64,000 nucleotides of DNA, from the NCBI RefSeq assembly GCF_002954765.1, contig NZ_MTPW01000001.1:124001-188000 (forward strand), read 5' to 3'. Made by a program: the position numbers and the translations under genes. Below, one piece after another: positions 52,332 through 61,559 of this stretch (the first letter of the stretch is position 1; the number at the start of each line of letters is the position of its first letter). Under the pieces are notes generated by a model, which saw only the letters and a list, made by a program, of their open reading frames with translations, was not told where the DNA came from and did not search any database. Source of the DNA: Nonlabens arenilitoris. Its GTDB lineage: Bacteria; Bacteroidota; Bacteroidia; Flavobacteriales; Flavobacteriaceae.

Positions 52332-54140
52332 ATGGAAGAACTTAAAATATTTTTAAATAAGACCTGTATCATAGCAGGTCTTATTTTTTTAATGACATCC
52401 TGTAAACAAGAAAACGATTATAAGATAAGTAAGCCTATTAATCAAAATCAAGTATTACAAGATATTTACATCAATGACATTAGTGAGTGTATAGAATATA
52501 CAACACAACTATCTAGTACAACTGAAAGGGATTCACTAGAATTTTATTTCATAAAAGCGAGAAACTCCTTTAAAAAAGTTGAGCCTATATTATCGTTTCA
52601 CGATATCAATAACTATAATTTTTTAAACGCTCCCAATATTCTAAAAGTAGAAGAAGAAGACCTCACAGATATTAAAATTAATAATCCGCAGAGTTTTCAA
52701 ACTCTTGAAGAATTAATATTTACGGATCAACTTGATATCGACTCCATTCACAAAACCTCTACTATAATTGCATCTCGATTAGAATTATTAAGTAAAAACT
52801 CAGATTTAAGTCACTACCAGCCATACCATATTTTATGGATAGTACGTAAACAAATAATACGTACCGCTACAACTGGCGTCACTGGTTTTGACTCACCAGT
52901 TTTAGAGAATAGTCTTGAAGATGCTGTTATCGCTCTTGCGAAAACCGAACAAATACTATCTCTTTACTCTTCACAGTTTAAGGATTCAACATTAAAAGAC
53001 CGCTGGAAAACTCATTTTCTAAAAGCCCGTTCTTTTTTAAAATCAACAGATTTTAATCATTTTAATAGATATGAATTTATTACTGAGCATGTCGATCCTT
53101 TTCTCAAATTATGGAATAGTACAGTTACAGAATGGAATGTAGAATTCCCTATTGAACTTGCAATAATAAATGAGGCTAGCAGTCTTTTTTCTAAGGAGAC
53201 CTTATCATTAGATTATTTTGCTAAAACAGGTGAACTAAATTTAAATAATAGTAAAGTGGCCTTAGGTAAACGATTATTTAATGATTCAAATTTATCTACC
53301 AGCAAATCAATAAGCTGTGCGACATGTCATATGGAGCAATTAGCTTTTACAGATGGTATTTCAAAACCAAAAGGGCTAACTCGCAATAGCCCTACATTAA
53401 CTTACAGTGCATATCAACAAGGTTTTTTTTATGATAAAAGAGCAGGTAGTCTAGAAGGTCAAATAGTATCTGTTATTAATAACAGTAATGAATTTCATTC
53501 TGATCTTAAAAGTTTTACAAAAGCCATTGAATCAGATTCTAGTTATGTAAATCAATTTAAAAAAGCTTATGCTACAAACATAAATCAACAAACCGTCAGA
53601 AAAGCTATTGCAGATTATGTGAGAACACTAAATGATTGGGATTCTAAATGGGATAAAAATATTAGAGATGAACAAAATGATTTAACCGCTTCAGAAATCA
53701 ATGGATTCAATCTATTTAATGGAAAAGCAAAATGTGCCACTTGTCATTTTGCACCGGTTTTTAATGGTACCGTGCCACCAGATTATATGGATACAGAAAT
53801 GGAGCATTTAGGTATTCCTGAGACAGCTGTAATTACTAATGGCCATATAGATCCTGACTTGGGAAGGTATGACGTTTTTAAAACAGAGAATAGAAAGTAC
53901 TTTTTTAAAACACCAACCATACGTAATATTGAACTAACAGCTCCATATATGCATAATGGTGTGTATCAAACTTTAGAAGAGGTTGTCGATTTTTATAATC
54001 GTGGTGGTGGTTATGGAATCGGTATTATTGATCAAGAATATCAAACTCTACCTACTGAACCATTAAATCTTACACAAGATGAGATGAATGACATCATTAA
54101 CTTTATGAAGACGCTCACTGATTCTAGATTTATTGACTAA
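52332..54140 (+). CDS. Di-haem cytochrome-c peroxidase family protein with imelysin-like N-terminus
   Basis: 602-residue lipoprotein (signal ends FLMTSC). Two CxxCH haem sites: SISCATCHMEQLAFTDG and AKCATCHFAPVFNG, plus distal FKTPTIRNIELTAPYMHNGVYQTLEEVVDFYNRGG, as in MauG/CcpA proteins. The first about 270 residues are helical and carry NPQSFQTLEELIF, which resembles the imelysin/EfeM-type helical domain; that part is inference. Starts 1 bp after the PhoX-like stop, so the two proteins probably work together in the periplasm. Confidence 0.85.
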   Translation: MEELKIFLNKTCIIAGLIFLMTSCKQENDYKISKPINQNQVLQDIYINDISECIEYTTQLSSTTERDSLEFYFIKARNSFKKVEPILSFHDINNYNFLNAPNILKVEEEDLTDIKINNPQSFQTLEELIFTDQLDIDSIHKTSTIIASRLELLSKNSDLSHYQPYHILWIVRKQIIRTATTGVTGFDSPVLENSLEDAVIALAKTEQILSLYSSQFKDSTLKDRWKTHFLKARSFLKSTDFNHFNRYEFITEHVDPFLKLWNSTVTEWNVEFPIELAIINEASSLFSKETLSLDYFAKTGELNLNNSKVALGKRLFNDSNLSTSKSISCATCHMEQLAFTDGISKPKGLTRNSPTLTYSAYQQGFFYDKRAGSLEGQIVSVINNSNEFHSDLKSFTKAIESDSSYVNQFKKAYATNINQQTVRKAIADYVRTLNDWDSKWDKNIRDEQNDLTASEINGFNLFNGKAKCATCHFAPVFNGTVPPDYMDTEMEHLGIPETAVITNGHIDPDLGRYDVFKTENRKYFFKTPTIRNIELTAPYMHNGVYQTLEEVVDFYNRGGGYGIGIIDQEYQTLPTEPLNLTQDEMNDIINFMKTLTDSRFID

Positions 54141-54153
54141 AATATTAAAGGTA

Positions 54154-55164
54154 TTATGGCAAATCGTTTACCAAGTTAGCCAGTGCTTTACCTACCTGAT
54201 TAGGGTAACCGTAAATAGGAGCTGCTTCGCAAATATGGATATATCGAGGCATCTCATCGCTTACTTCTAGTATTTCCTTAACCGTTTTGCGCAATCTTTC
54301 TATTGAAAACCCAATAGGAGATTGTGCACTAGACGGAAAATTAGCAACAACATCCATATCTATTTCAAGTCCGTAATTAGTAGAATCTATATGATCTATG
54401 GCAAGTTGAACACCTTCAGCTATATTAGTATAATCATACTGGTATGCAATGTAAGAAAGCCTTAGATCATCATGTAAAATTTTTCGCATCGATTTACTCA
54501 AGTAATTCTCCTGTAATCCTATCATAAAATAATTACGCAAATAGCCTTTTTCTAATGCATGAGAAAAGCCATTACCGCTGTGTCTTCCATTAGCAACTCT
54601 TAAATCGGTATGTGCGTCAATGTTAATGACATCTATACCATTAAAAGCTTTTAATATAGGATAACAATTATTGTGTCCACCACCTATTAAAATAGGTAGT
54701 TTCCCTAAGTCTTTTATTTCTTTTACAATAGTAGAGACACGTTGATCTATCATTTGAACTGCCTCACTTAGTTGTATTCTTTCCTTGTGACTATTTGCAT
54801 TAAGTGTTTGACACTCATCCATTAAATCATTTAATACAACATGACCTAAAACACAAAAACGACTTGAATCATTATCTGAATGATGTTGCAAATTGAGGAA
54901 AGAAGATAAAAAAGCATCCCATGCCTGTGAAGCTCCTGCCCTACCTAAGTTAGCTCGCACACCTATATCTTCTGGAATTCCTATAATAACGTAATCTGAT
55001 GGAGATTCCTTTAACTCAGCTAGACTGGTACAACTATCTACAGCTTGTGCAAATGTGGTTGAATCATCTTCTGACTCAACACCAGTAAAATCATTAATAG
55101 AAGCCCTATTACCATTAAAAGAAAGAAGTTCTTCTCTCGTTGCAAAGTGAAAATAATTCATCAT
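54154..55164 (-). CDS. hutG: Formimidoylglutamase HutG (arginase family)
   Basis: 336-residue Mn-dependent ureohydrolase converting N-formimidoyl-L-glutamate to glutamate and formamide, last step of the short histidine-degradation route. Metal motifs: ILIGGGHNNCYPIL, VINIDAHTDLRVANGRHSGNGFSHAL (D-A-H-x-D), and LEIDMDVVANFP. A start at ATG 55161 is equally possible. Operon hutI - VOC - hutG; hutH and hutU are not in the window. Confidence 0.88.
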   Translation of the reverse strand: MMNYFHFATREELLSFNGNRASINDFTGVESEDDSTTFAQAVDSCTSLAELKESPSDYVIIGIPEDIGVRANLGRAGASQAWDAFLSSFLNLQHHSDNDSSRFCVLGHVVLNDLMDECQTLNANSHKERIQLSEAVQMIDQRVSTIVKEIKDLGKLPILIGGGHNNCYPILKAFNGIDVINIDAHTDLRVANGRHSGNGFSHALEKGYLRNYFMIGLQENYLSKSMRKILHDDLRLSYIAYQYDYTNIAEGVQLAIDHIDSTNYGLEIDMDVVANFPSSAQSPIGFSIERLRKTVKEILEVSDEMPRYIHICEAAPIYGYPNQVGKALANLVNDLP

Positions 55165-55173
55165 AACTGTACT

Positions 55174-55551
55174 TTAATTAATTCTCCATGGTGGATTAAG
55201 TCTATTCTCGCCAGCATAATAAAGAATGATTAAATTTCCATCCATATCCTTTAATCTAGCTTCTCTCCATAACCACGGTTGATTTTTAGGTTTCATATAA
55301 AACTCAACATCTAATTCAATAAGACTTTCCATTTTCTGGTCCAGGTCTTCACATTCAAAATAAACATAAATACCTTCACCTTGAGGCAATTCATCTGTTT
55401 GATGAATAGAAAAAGTTGACTTACCATCTGGACATTCAAATCTTGCATAATGTGGTAAAGACTTAACAATAAGTTTTAATCCTAACTTTTCATAAAAAGG
55501 AATAGATCTTTCTAAATCTAACGACGGAACAGTGACCTGATTTAAATTCAT
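55174..55551 (-). CDS. VOC/glyoxalase-family protein
   Basis: 125-residue single vicinal-oxygen-chelate domain: MNLNQVTVPSLDLERSIPFYEKLGLKLIV, ARFECPDGKSTFSIHQ, YVYFECEDLDQKMESLIE, WLWREARLKDMDGNLIILYYAG. Metal ligands typical of VOC (start of strand 1 and Glu near the end) are not all conserved, so the activity is unclear. It lies between hutI (2-bp gap) and hutG (9-bp gap), so is part of the histidine-degradation operon. Confidence 0.88.
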   Translation of the reverse strand: MNLNQVTVPSLDLERSIPFYEKLGLKLIVKSLPHYARFECPDGKSTFSIHQTDELPQGEGIYVYFECEDLDQKMESLIELDVEFYMKPKNQPWLWREARLKDMDGNLIILYYAGENRLNPPWRIN

Positions 55552-55553
55552 CT

Positions 55554-56795
55554 TTAATCCTGTATGTGATGTCCATTTACTAATACCTTATCTATAATTG
55601 AGTGACCAAAATGATAAGGAACAGCAGCCATCGAATCTATATCTTTAAAAAATAATAAATGAGCTTTTTTACCTCTAGTGATACTACCTACCTCATATTG
55701 TAATCCCATTGCATGTGCTGCATTAACAGTCATTGCATTAAATGCTCGTTGAGGCGTCATTTTCATTTTTATACAAGCAAGAGAAAACACAAAATTCATG
55801 TTCCCAGATGGTGTACTACCTGGATTATAATCTGTTGCCAGCGCGACCGCTATATTTTTATCAATCATCTCATTAACCGGTGCATAATCCAGCCCTAAGA
55901 AAAAAGAACAACTAGGCAATGCTGTCGCAATCGTATTAGCATCAGCAAGCGATTCATAATCTGCAGTCGTCATTACTTCTAGATGGTCTACACTTACCGC
56001 ACCAGCTTTAACAGCAGCGTCTATCGCTCCTAACGCATTAAATTGATTCACATGTACTTTAGCCTTCAATCCATATGCACTACCAGTTTCAATGATTCGT
56101 AGCATTTCATCGACTGTAAAATAATTTTTCTCACAAAAGACATCAATATAATCGGCTAGATTTTCTTCACCTATCACAGGTAACATTTCATTAACGATCA
56201 AATCTAGATATCCATTTCTGTCATCCTTAAATGCCAGAGGTATGGCGTGAGCTCCTAAAAACGTTGCTTTAATAGGAATGTAATTTTCACTTTTTAACCG
56301 TTTTATGACGCGCAATATTTTAATCTCACTTTCCACACTTAGACCGTAACCACTTTTAATTTCTATAGCTGTAGTTCCCATAGCTATCAATTGCTTGAGA
56401 CGGTCTTGAGCTTGAAGATAAAGATCATCCTCACTCATATCTGCCAGTTTTGCCGCACTATTCAAGATACCACCACCACGTGCAGCAATTTCTTCATAAG
56501 ATAGTCCATGAATACGATCTTCAAACTCTTTCTCACGAGTCGCAGCAAATACTAGATGTGTATGAGAATCCACATAACCAGGCGCGATAATTTGATTTTC
56601 ACAATTATATACCTCTTCTGCGGGATGAGGATGCAAATCATCCATCGATCCATAGTCTACAATACGACCATCTTCTACATATAAATAAGCATTTTTTATA
56701 GATGGTAGCTCATCCATTGCTGTACCTCTTAAAGGCTCATTAGTGTGCTCTCGCACTTGAACCAGTTCTTTGATATAAGTAAATAATATAGACAT
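55554..56795 (-). CDS. hutI: Imidazolonepropionase HutI
   Basis: 413-residue amidohydrolase opening imidazolone-5-propionate to formimidoyl-glutamate. Metal site APGYVDSHTHLVFAATREKEFEDR, later TFLGAHAIPLAFK, KVHVNQFNALGAI, VDHLEVM, and ALATDYNPGSTPSGNM. First gene of the hut operon here; a CACCTTTG near-match to the -7 consensus lies about 50 bp upstream. Length normal. Confidence 0.95.
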   Translation of the reverse strand: MSILFTYIKELVQVREHTNEPLRGTAMDELPSIKNAYLYVEDGRIVDYGSMDDLHPHPAEEVYNCENQIIAPGYVDSHTHLVFAATREKEFEDRIHGLSYEEIAARGGGILNSAAKLADMSEDDLYLQAQDRLKQLIAMGTTAIEIKSGYGLSVESEIKILRVIKRLKSENYIPIKATFLGAHAIPLAFKDDRNGYLDLIVNEMLPVIGEENLADYIDVFCEKNYFTVDEMLRIIETGSAYGLKAKVHVNQFNALGAIDAAVKAGAVSVDHLEVMTTADYESLADANTIATALPSCSFFLGLDYAPVNEMIDKNIAVALATDYNPGSTPSGNMNFVFSLACIKMKMTPQRAFNAMTVNAAHAMGLQYEVGSITRGKKAHLLFFKDIDSMAAVPYHFGHSIIDKVLVNGHHIQD

Positions 56796-56903
56796 AGTGT
56801 GAAGATAGTATTTTTAATAAGCCCTTTAAAACCTATGTACAAAGGTGATAAAACTTGACATAATCTTAACACAATTATTCGGTAACTTGGACTGCTTAAA
56901 AAA

Positions 56904-58073
56904 ATGAATATGAGCTCAAAAAAAAGACTCGTTAATACACTTTGTGTACACGCAGGAAATTTAGAAGATGAAAAGTATGGTGGTGCTACCTCACCTATTT
57001 ATACATCAACTGCTTATGATTATCGTGGCGAAGGCACAAATCTATATCCACGATACTTTAATACACCTAATCAGGTTGCCCTAGCCCAAAAAATTGCTGC
57101 ACTAGAAAACTGTGAAGCTGGACTTATCTTCGGCAGTGGTATGGCAGCCATTAGTGCTATTTTTATGGCGTTCTTAAAAACGGGCGATCACGTTATTTTA
57201 CAACGTGCCATCTATGGTGGCACCTCTCATTTTGTAGATGCCGAGTTTACGAATCTGGGAATTGAATATTCGTTTGTTGAACAAGTCAATAGTGAATCAC
57301 TTAAAGCCCATCTTAAAGAAAATACTAAGATGATTTATATTGAAACTCCTAGCAATCCACTATTAGAAGTAGTAGATATGACTGTGGTTTCCGCTTTCGC
57401 GAAAGCGAACTCTCTAATAAGCGTTATCGATAATACATTTGCTTCACCTATCAACCAGAATCCTGCAGATTTTGGCATCGATATCATTATTCATAGTGCG
57501 ACAAAATATCTAGGTGGTCATAGCGATATTTGTGCTGGTACCGTGAGTAGTTCTCAAAAACACATGGATCAAATATGGAAAACCGCCAAAAATTATGGAG
57601 GTAGCCTAAGTGATCAAACCGTATGGTTGTTAGAACGCAGTATAAAAACACTAGGTCTAAGAGTTAAGAGACAAACTCGCAACGCAAAAAAACTAGCTCG
57701 CTTTCTAGAGAAACATCCATCTATTAAAAGAGTTAATTATCCTGGTTTAAAATCGCATCCAGATCACAAAATTGCCAAAGCACAAATGCATGGATATGGT
57801 GGTATGATGTCATTTGAATTTAAAGAATCTATTAACCATAGTCGTTTTTTAGAAGAATTACAGGTTATTAAGGTAGCGTTGAGTCTAGCTGGTGTAGAAA
57901 GTACCATTCTTGCTCCTACAGAGACATCACATTCATTATTAACACCACAACAACGCAAGGATCAAGGAATTACAGATCAGTTATTACGCTTCTCTGTAGG
58001 TATTGAAGAAGTAAGTAGCCTTATAGAGGATATAGAACGCGCCATGGAGAAAAGCCGTAAAATTGCAAAATGA
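56904..58073 (+). CDS. Cys/Met metabolism PLP-dependent enzyme (methionine gamma-lyase/cystathionine gamma-synthase type)
   Basis: 389-residue trans-sulfuration-family enzyme. PLP Lys in IIHSATKYLGGHSDICAG; SPIYTSTAYDYRGEGTNLYPRYFNTPNQVALAQKIAALENCEAGLIFGSGMAAIS is the typical N-terminal half; WLLERSIKTLGLRV follows. It could be methionine gamma-lyase, cystathionine gamma-lyase or synthase; not resolvable by eye. A palindrome copy at 57393-57408 encodes SAFAKANS in a helix position. Its end overlaps bshB1 by 4 bp, linking it to thiol metabolism. Confidence 0.88.
   Translation: MNMSSKKRLVNTLCVHAGNLEDEKYGGATSPIYTSTAYDYRGEGTNLYPRYFNTPNQVALAQKIAALENCEAGLIFGSGMAAISAIFMAFLKTGDHVILQRAIYGGTSHFVDAEFTNLGIEYSFVEQVNSESLKAHLKENTKMIYIETPSNPLLEVVDMTVVSAFAKANSLISVIDNTFASPINQNPADFGIDIIIHSATKYLGGHSDICAGTVSSSQKHMDQIWKTAKNYGGSLSDQTVWLLERSIKTLGLRVKRQTRNAKKLARFLEKHPSIKRVNYPGLKSHPDHKIAKAQMHGYGGMMSFEFKESINHSRFLEELQVIKVALSLAGVESTILAPTETSHSLLTPQQRKDQGITDQLLRFSVGIEEVSSLIEDIERAMEKSRKIAK
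57393..57408. repeat. Iterated palindrome, copy 11 (perfect 16 bp)
   Basis: CGCTTTCGCGAAAGCG in the PLP-enzyme gene, read A-F-A-K-A. Confidence 0.95.
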
Positions 58074-58798
58074 TGAATAATTTAAAACTCGACATACTCG
58101 CTATAGGCGCACATCCTGATGATGTAGAATTGAGCTGTGCAGGCGTTCTAGCAAAAGAAGCCGCAAACGGTAAGATTACAGGAATACTGGATCTCACACG
58201 TGGTGAATTAGGCACACGTGGTACTGCAGACATACGTGATCAAGAAGCTGCTGCAGCAGCAAAGATATTAGGTGTATCTGTGCGAGAAAACCTAGGTTTC
58301 AGAGATGGATTTTTTGTAAATGACGAACAGCACCAGTTAGAGATTATTAAAATCATAAGAAAGTACAAACCTGAAATAGTGTTGTGTAACGCCATTTATG
58401 ATCGCCATCCAGATCATGGAATGGGATCTGAAGTTACAAGTAAGAGCTGTTTTTTATCTGGATTGCGTAAAATTGAAACAAAATTAGATGGGCAACTACA
58501 AGAAGCCTGGAGACCTAAACACGTCTATCATTACATACAATGGCAAGATATGGAGCCAGACATTCTTATAGACATAACTGGTTATCTAGACACTAAAATA
58601 AAATCTGTAGCAGCTTATAGCTCACAGTTTTACGACCCTAATTCTAAAGAACCTGAGACACCTATTAGCAATAAAAATTTCTTTGATTCAATTAAATATA
58701 GAGCTGCAAATTTAGGTCGTTATTTAGGCACAGAACACGCCGAAGGATTTAAGTCAGAACGCTATCCAGGAGTAAATAGCATATTTGATCTAAAATAA
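58070..58798 (+). CDS. bshB1: Bacillithiol biosynthesis deacetylase BshB1
   Basis: 242-residue PIG-L/LmbE-family zinc enzyme deacetylating GlcNAc-malate in bacillithiol synthesis. Zinc motif AIGAHPDDVELSCAGVL (HPDD), LDLTRGELGTRGT, and YDRHPDHGMGSEVTSKSCFLSGLRK. Start ATG at 58070 (or 58073). Overlaps the preceding PLP enzyme, which may produce or break down its cysteine substrate line. Confidence 0.95.
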   Translation: MMNNLKLDILAIGAHPDDVELSCAGVLAKEAANGKITGILDLTRGELGTRGTADIRDQEAAAAAKILGVSVRENLGFRDGFFVNDEQHQLEIIKIIRKYKPEIVLCNAIYDRHPDHGMGSEVTSKSCFLSGLRKIETKLDGQLQEAWRPKHVYHYIQWQDMEPDILIDITGYLDTKIKSVAAYSSQFYDPNSKEPETPISNKNFFDSIKYRAANLGRYLGTEHAEGFKSERYPGVNSIFDLK

Positions 58799-58813
58799 TT
58801 TTTATAAATTGTT

Positions 58814-58841
58814 TTGAATATTCAGAAATGTATTAAATTTG
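58814..58841 (+). promoter_or_regulatory. Promoter of tRNA-His
   Basis: TTG (58814-58816), 17-nt spacer, TAAATTTG (58834-58841), about 65 nt before the tRNA. Confidence 0.7.
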
Positions 58842-58905
58842 CATCCGCTTAACGGCGCAGTGGTTGAATTCTTGAGATCCACTTTAATAAAACTCACATT
58901 GATAT

Positions 58906-58980
58906 GGTGGTTGTAGCTCAGTTGGTTAGAGCGCTGGTTTGTGGTGCCGGAAGTCGCGGGTTCGAATCCCGTCTTCCACC
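58906..58980 (+). tRNA. tRNA-His (anticodon GTG)
   Basis: Cloverleaf with D-arm GCTC/GAGC, anticodon stem CTGGT/GCCGG around TTGTGGT (anticodon GTG), T-arm GCGGG-TTCGAAT-CCCGT. G at 58906 is the extra G(-1) of tRNA-His opposite C73 (58980). CCA is not encoded. The acceptor stem has two adjacent T-T oppositions (58911/58975, 58912/58974). Confidence 0.93.
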
Positions 58981-58983
58981 CTT

Positions 58984-59015
58984 AAAAGGTCTTAGTTTTA
59001 CTAAGACCTTTTTTT
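58984..59015. terminator. Bidirectional terminator between tRNA-His and apt
   Basis: Perfect stem AAAAGGTCTTAG / CTAAGACCTTTT, loop TTTTA, T-run to the right, A-run to the left. Confidence 0.9.
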
Positions 59016-59027
59016 ATGCCTTAATTT

Positions 59028-59549
59028 TTAATAGTGAAGTACTGATGCGATCTTATAATCTTTAATTTTTTCGCGCCCATTAATAAAGTCTAGTTCTATA
59101 ACAAAGTTAAAACCTTCTACTTTCCCACCAGCTTTTTGAATGATTTGAGCCGCGGCTATTGCTGTTCCTCCTGTTGCTAGCACATCATCATGTATTAAGA
59201 CACAATCACCAGGTGAAATTGCATTTTCCTGTAGCTCTAGTGTATCTGTGCCATATTCTAGCTCATACTCTTGTGAAATAATGGCTCCAGGCAATTTACC
59301 AGGTTTACGCAACATCACAAATTTTGCGTTGAGAGCATCTGCTAGTAGCATTCCAAAAAGAAAACCTCTTGATTCAATACCTACAACCACATCAATAGTT
59401 TGACCTCTAAAGTCTCTAACAAGTAATTCTGTGGTGATTGATCTCGCTTTCGCGGAAGCGAGTAATGGAGAAATATCCTTAAAAATAATTCCTTCTTTAG
59501 GAAAATCTGGGATGTCGTGTATGTGGGATTCTATAAATTCATTATTCAT
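59028..59549 (-). CDS. apt: Adenine phosphoribosyltransferase
   Basis: 173-residue purine-salvage enzyme: HDIPDFPKEGIIFKDISPLL at the start, VVGIESRGFLFGMLLADAL, LRKPGKLPG, and the PRPP loop CVLIHDDVLATGGTAIAA. Length normal. A palindrome copy with one mismatch (59445-59460) encodes ASAKAR where Apt proteins usually have an unrelated, equally long stretch. Confidence 0.97.
   Translation of the reverse strand: MNNEFIESHIHDIPDFPKEGIIFKDISPLLASAKARSITTELLVRDFRGQTIDVVVGIESRGFLFGMLLADALNAKFVMLRKPGKLPGAIISQEYELEYGTDTLELQENAISPGDCVLIHDDVLATGGTAIAAAQIIQKAGGKVEGFNFVIELDFINGREKIKDYKIASVLHY
59445..59460. repeat. Iterated palindrome, copy 12 (one mismatch)
   Basis: CGCTTTCGCGGAAGCG, one A-to-G change from the perfect form; outer CT...AG pairs as in copy 2. 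Read A-S-A-K-A in apt. Confidence 0.9.
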
Positions 59550-59584
59550 TTTCTAAAAGTAAGAAGTTCCTTTTATTTTATCTT

Positions 59585-59592
59585 TAAATTTG
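59585..59592 (+). promoter_or_regulatory. -7 element TAAATTTG for the DUF4139 gene
   Basis: Exact TAnnTTTG match 16 nt before the ATG; no TTG at the normal upstream distance. Confidence 0.5.
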
Positions 59593-59608
59593 AGTCAAAC
59601 ATTTCACT

Positions 59609-61465
59609 ATGAGAATTCTTTTTATCACCATACTGCTTTCCTCATTTCTAGTCCATAGTCAGGATTTAAAAACAGCATCTACTATTAATGAAGTTACCTT
59701 ATACTTACAAGGTGCTCGTATAGAACGTACTGCTAGTATAGAATTGAAAAAAGGAACCCATGAGATTAAATTAAGTGATTTATCACCTGATATTGATGAG
59801 GCCAGTATTAATATTACAGATCTAGATGGAATGAGACTTAACGGACTTTCTTACAGCGTTACTGCATTAGAAAAGAAAGAAACCAGCAATAATATTAAAG
59901 CACTAGATACTCAAATTGCAGAGGTAAAAGATGCGATAGGTAAGTTAAATGCACTCAATAGCGGTCTGGACCAAGAGAGATTATTATTAGAGAGCAATCG
60001 CAGTCTTAACAGTAAAGATACCGGATTGAGCCTTGCACAGATTAAAGAATTTGGTTCTTATTACCGTATTAGATTTGCTGCAATTATTAATGAGCGTAAT
60101 GCAAATAATGAGGCTATTACTAAAGCGAGCGAGCAACTGAATAAGTTGAATATCGAAAAACAGAAGCTTAATCCTGAGGCTAATGAACGTCGAGGAACGA
60201 TAACATTAAAAGTCATCACACCATCAACACGTCGTTACTCGATTAATTTTAGTTATAATGTATATAGCGCTGGATGGGTACCTATCTATGATATCACGGC
60301 ACAAGGTAATGATGACAAAATAAACCTCGCTTTTAAAGCCCAAGCTTATCAAGCTACTGGTACAGACTGGAAAAATGTAAAATTAAAGATATCAACTGGT
60401 GATCCACAGATGGATAACCAGATGCCCCAATTGGAGACAAAACGTCTAGGTTTTGTAAGTAGGAACTACAACGCAAGAGCAACGGGTAGAAGTAATAAAC
60501 GATATAACCCATTAGTTAAAACTATAAATGGTAAAGTGACCGATGGATCTGGCGAACCTGTACTGGGAGCAACGGTATTAATTAAAGGAACTTCTATAGC
60601 AACGACTACAGATTTTGATGGTAATTATAGTATCAATGCAGAGGATGGCGAAGTACTAGTGATTAGTTTTGCCGGTTATTCACCTCAAGAAACACCTATA
60701 TATGCTTCCAACATTAATGTAACTATGGAAGAATCATTAGATGCAGTTGTAATTTCAGCCTATCGTACTGTAAAGAAAAGTAGATTTGATTATGATGCTG
60801 AAGAAGTTGAAGTAGATGATTATGTGCCAGCTGTAGTTGAAGATATTGAAGAGAATATAGCATCGCGCACCTTTAATTTATCACAGCTTTACTCAATACC
60901 TAGTACGGGAGAATCTACAGATATAGAAATATCAAATAATAATGTTGATGCTGCATATGCTTATTATGCTGCTCCTGTAATTAATGAAAATGTATTTCTG
61001 ACCGCTACTCTTTCTAATTGGGAATCATTGAATTTAATACCTGGAGAGGCAAATGTTTATTTTGAGGATGCATTTATAGGTAAAGTATATTTTGACACCG
61101 ATACCACAAAAGAAGAATTGGTAGTAGGATTAGGTGTTGATCCACAGATAAGTGTTAAGCGAGAAGATAAACGAGATTTCAAAGCAAAATCTTTCTTTGG
61201 TAACAATCGCATTGTTTCTAAAAATTATGAAATCACATTAAAAAACAATCGTAATAAAACAGTTATGGTTAAACTGCAAGATCGTGTACCGATAAGTGGT
61301 AATAGTGAGATCAAAGTTGATGAAGTAGAAACAGGAACGGCACAAGTCGATAAAGAAACTCAAATTTTAACTTGGGAAATCGACCTAGGTAGTGGTAGTC
61401 AGGTTCAAGAGCATTTTTCTTATCGAGTTAAGTATCCTAAAAGGAGGCGAATAAATCTAGAGTAA
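59609..61465 (+). CDS. DUF4139 (MuiA-like) exported protein with inserted carboxypeptidase-regulatory-like domain
   Basis: 618-residue periplasmic/surface protein. Signal peptide MRILFITILLSSFLVHS; N-terminal DUF4140-type domain (EVTLYLQGARIERTASIELKKG), a coiled coil (about 95-190), then the first part of DUF4139 (YSINFSYNVYSAGWVPIYDI, TGTDWKNVKLKISTGDP). A CarboxypepD_reg-like domain is inserted at about 300-375 (INGKVTDGSGEPVLGATVLIKGT...FDGNYSI), as in SusC N-termini, and DUF4139 resumes (FLTATLSNWESLNLIPGEANVYFEDAFIGK) to the C-terminus. Function unknown. Confidence 0.88.
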   Translation: MRILFITILLSSFLVHSQDLKTASTINEVTLYLQGARIERTASIELKKGTHEIKLSDLSPDIDEASINITDLDGMRLNGLSYSVTALEKKETSNNIKALDTQIAEVKDAIGKLNALNSGLDQERLLLESNRSLNSKDTGLSLAQIKEFGSYYRIRFAAIINERNANNEAITKASEQLNKLNIEKQKLNPEANERRGTITLKVITPSTRRYSINFSYNVYSAGWVPIYDITAQGNDDKINLAFKAQAYQATGTDWKNVKLKISTGDPQMDNQMPQLETKRLGFVSRNYNARATGRSNKRYNPLVKTINGKVTDGSGEPVLGATVLIKGTSIATTTDFDGNYSINAEDGEVLVISFAGYSPQETPIYASNINVTMEESLDAVVISAYRTVKKSRFDYDAEEVEVDDYVPAVVEDIEENIASRTFNLSQLYSIPSTGESTDIEISNNNVDAAYAYYAAPVINENVFLTATLSNWESLNLIPGEANVYFEDAFIGKVYFDTDTTKEELVVGLGVDPQISVKREDKRDFKAKSFFGNNRIVSKNYEITLKNNRNKTVMVKLQDRVPISGNSEIKVDEVETGTAQVDKETQILTWEIDLGSGSQVQEHFSYRVKYPKRRRINLE

Positions 61466-61494
61466 AATTTAATTGAATTATTATTGATTCTGCT

Positions 61495-61525
61495 TTGTGG
61501 CAATTAAACAAATAATGTATATTTG
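61495..61525 (+). promoter_or_regulatory. Promoter of tRNA-Arg
   Basis: TTG (61495-61497), 20-nt spacer, TATATTTG (61518-61525), 34 nt before the tRNA. Confidence 0.7.
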
Positions 61526-61559
61526 CAGCCGCTAAGGCGTTAAGCTGGATGTGATACTA

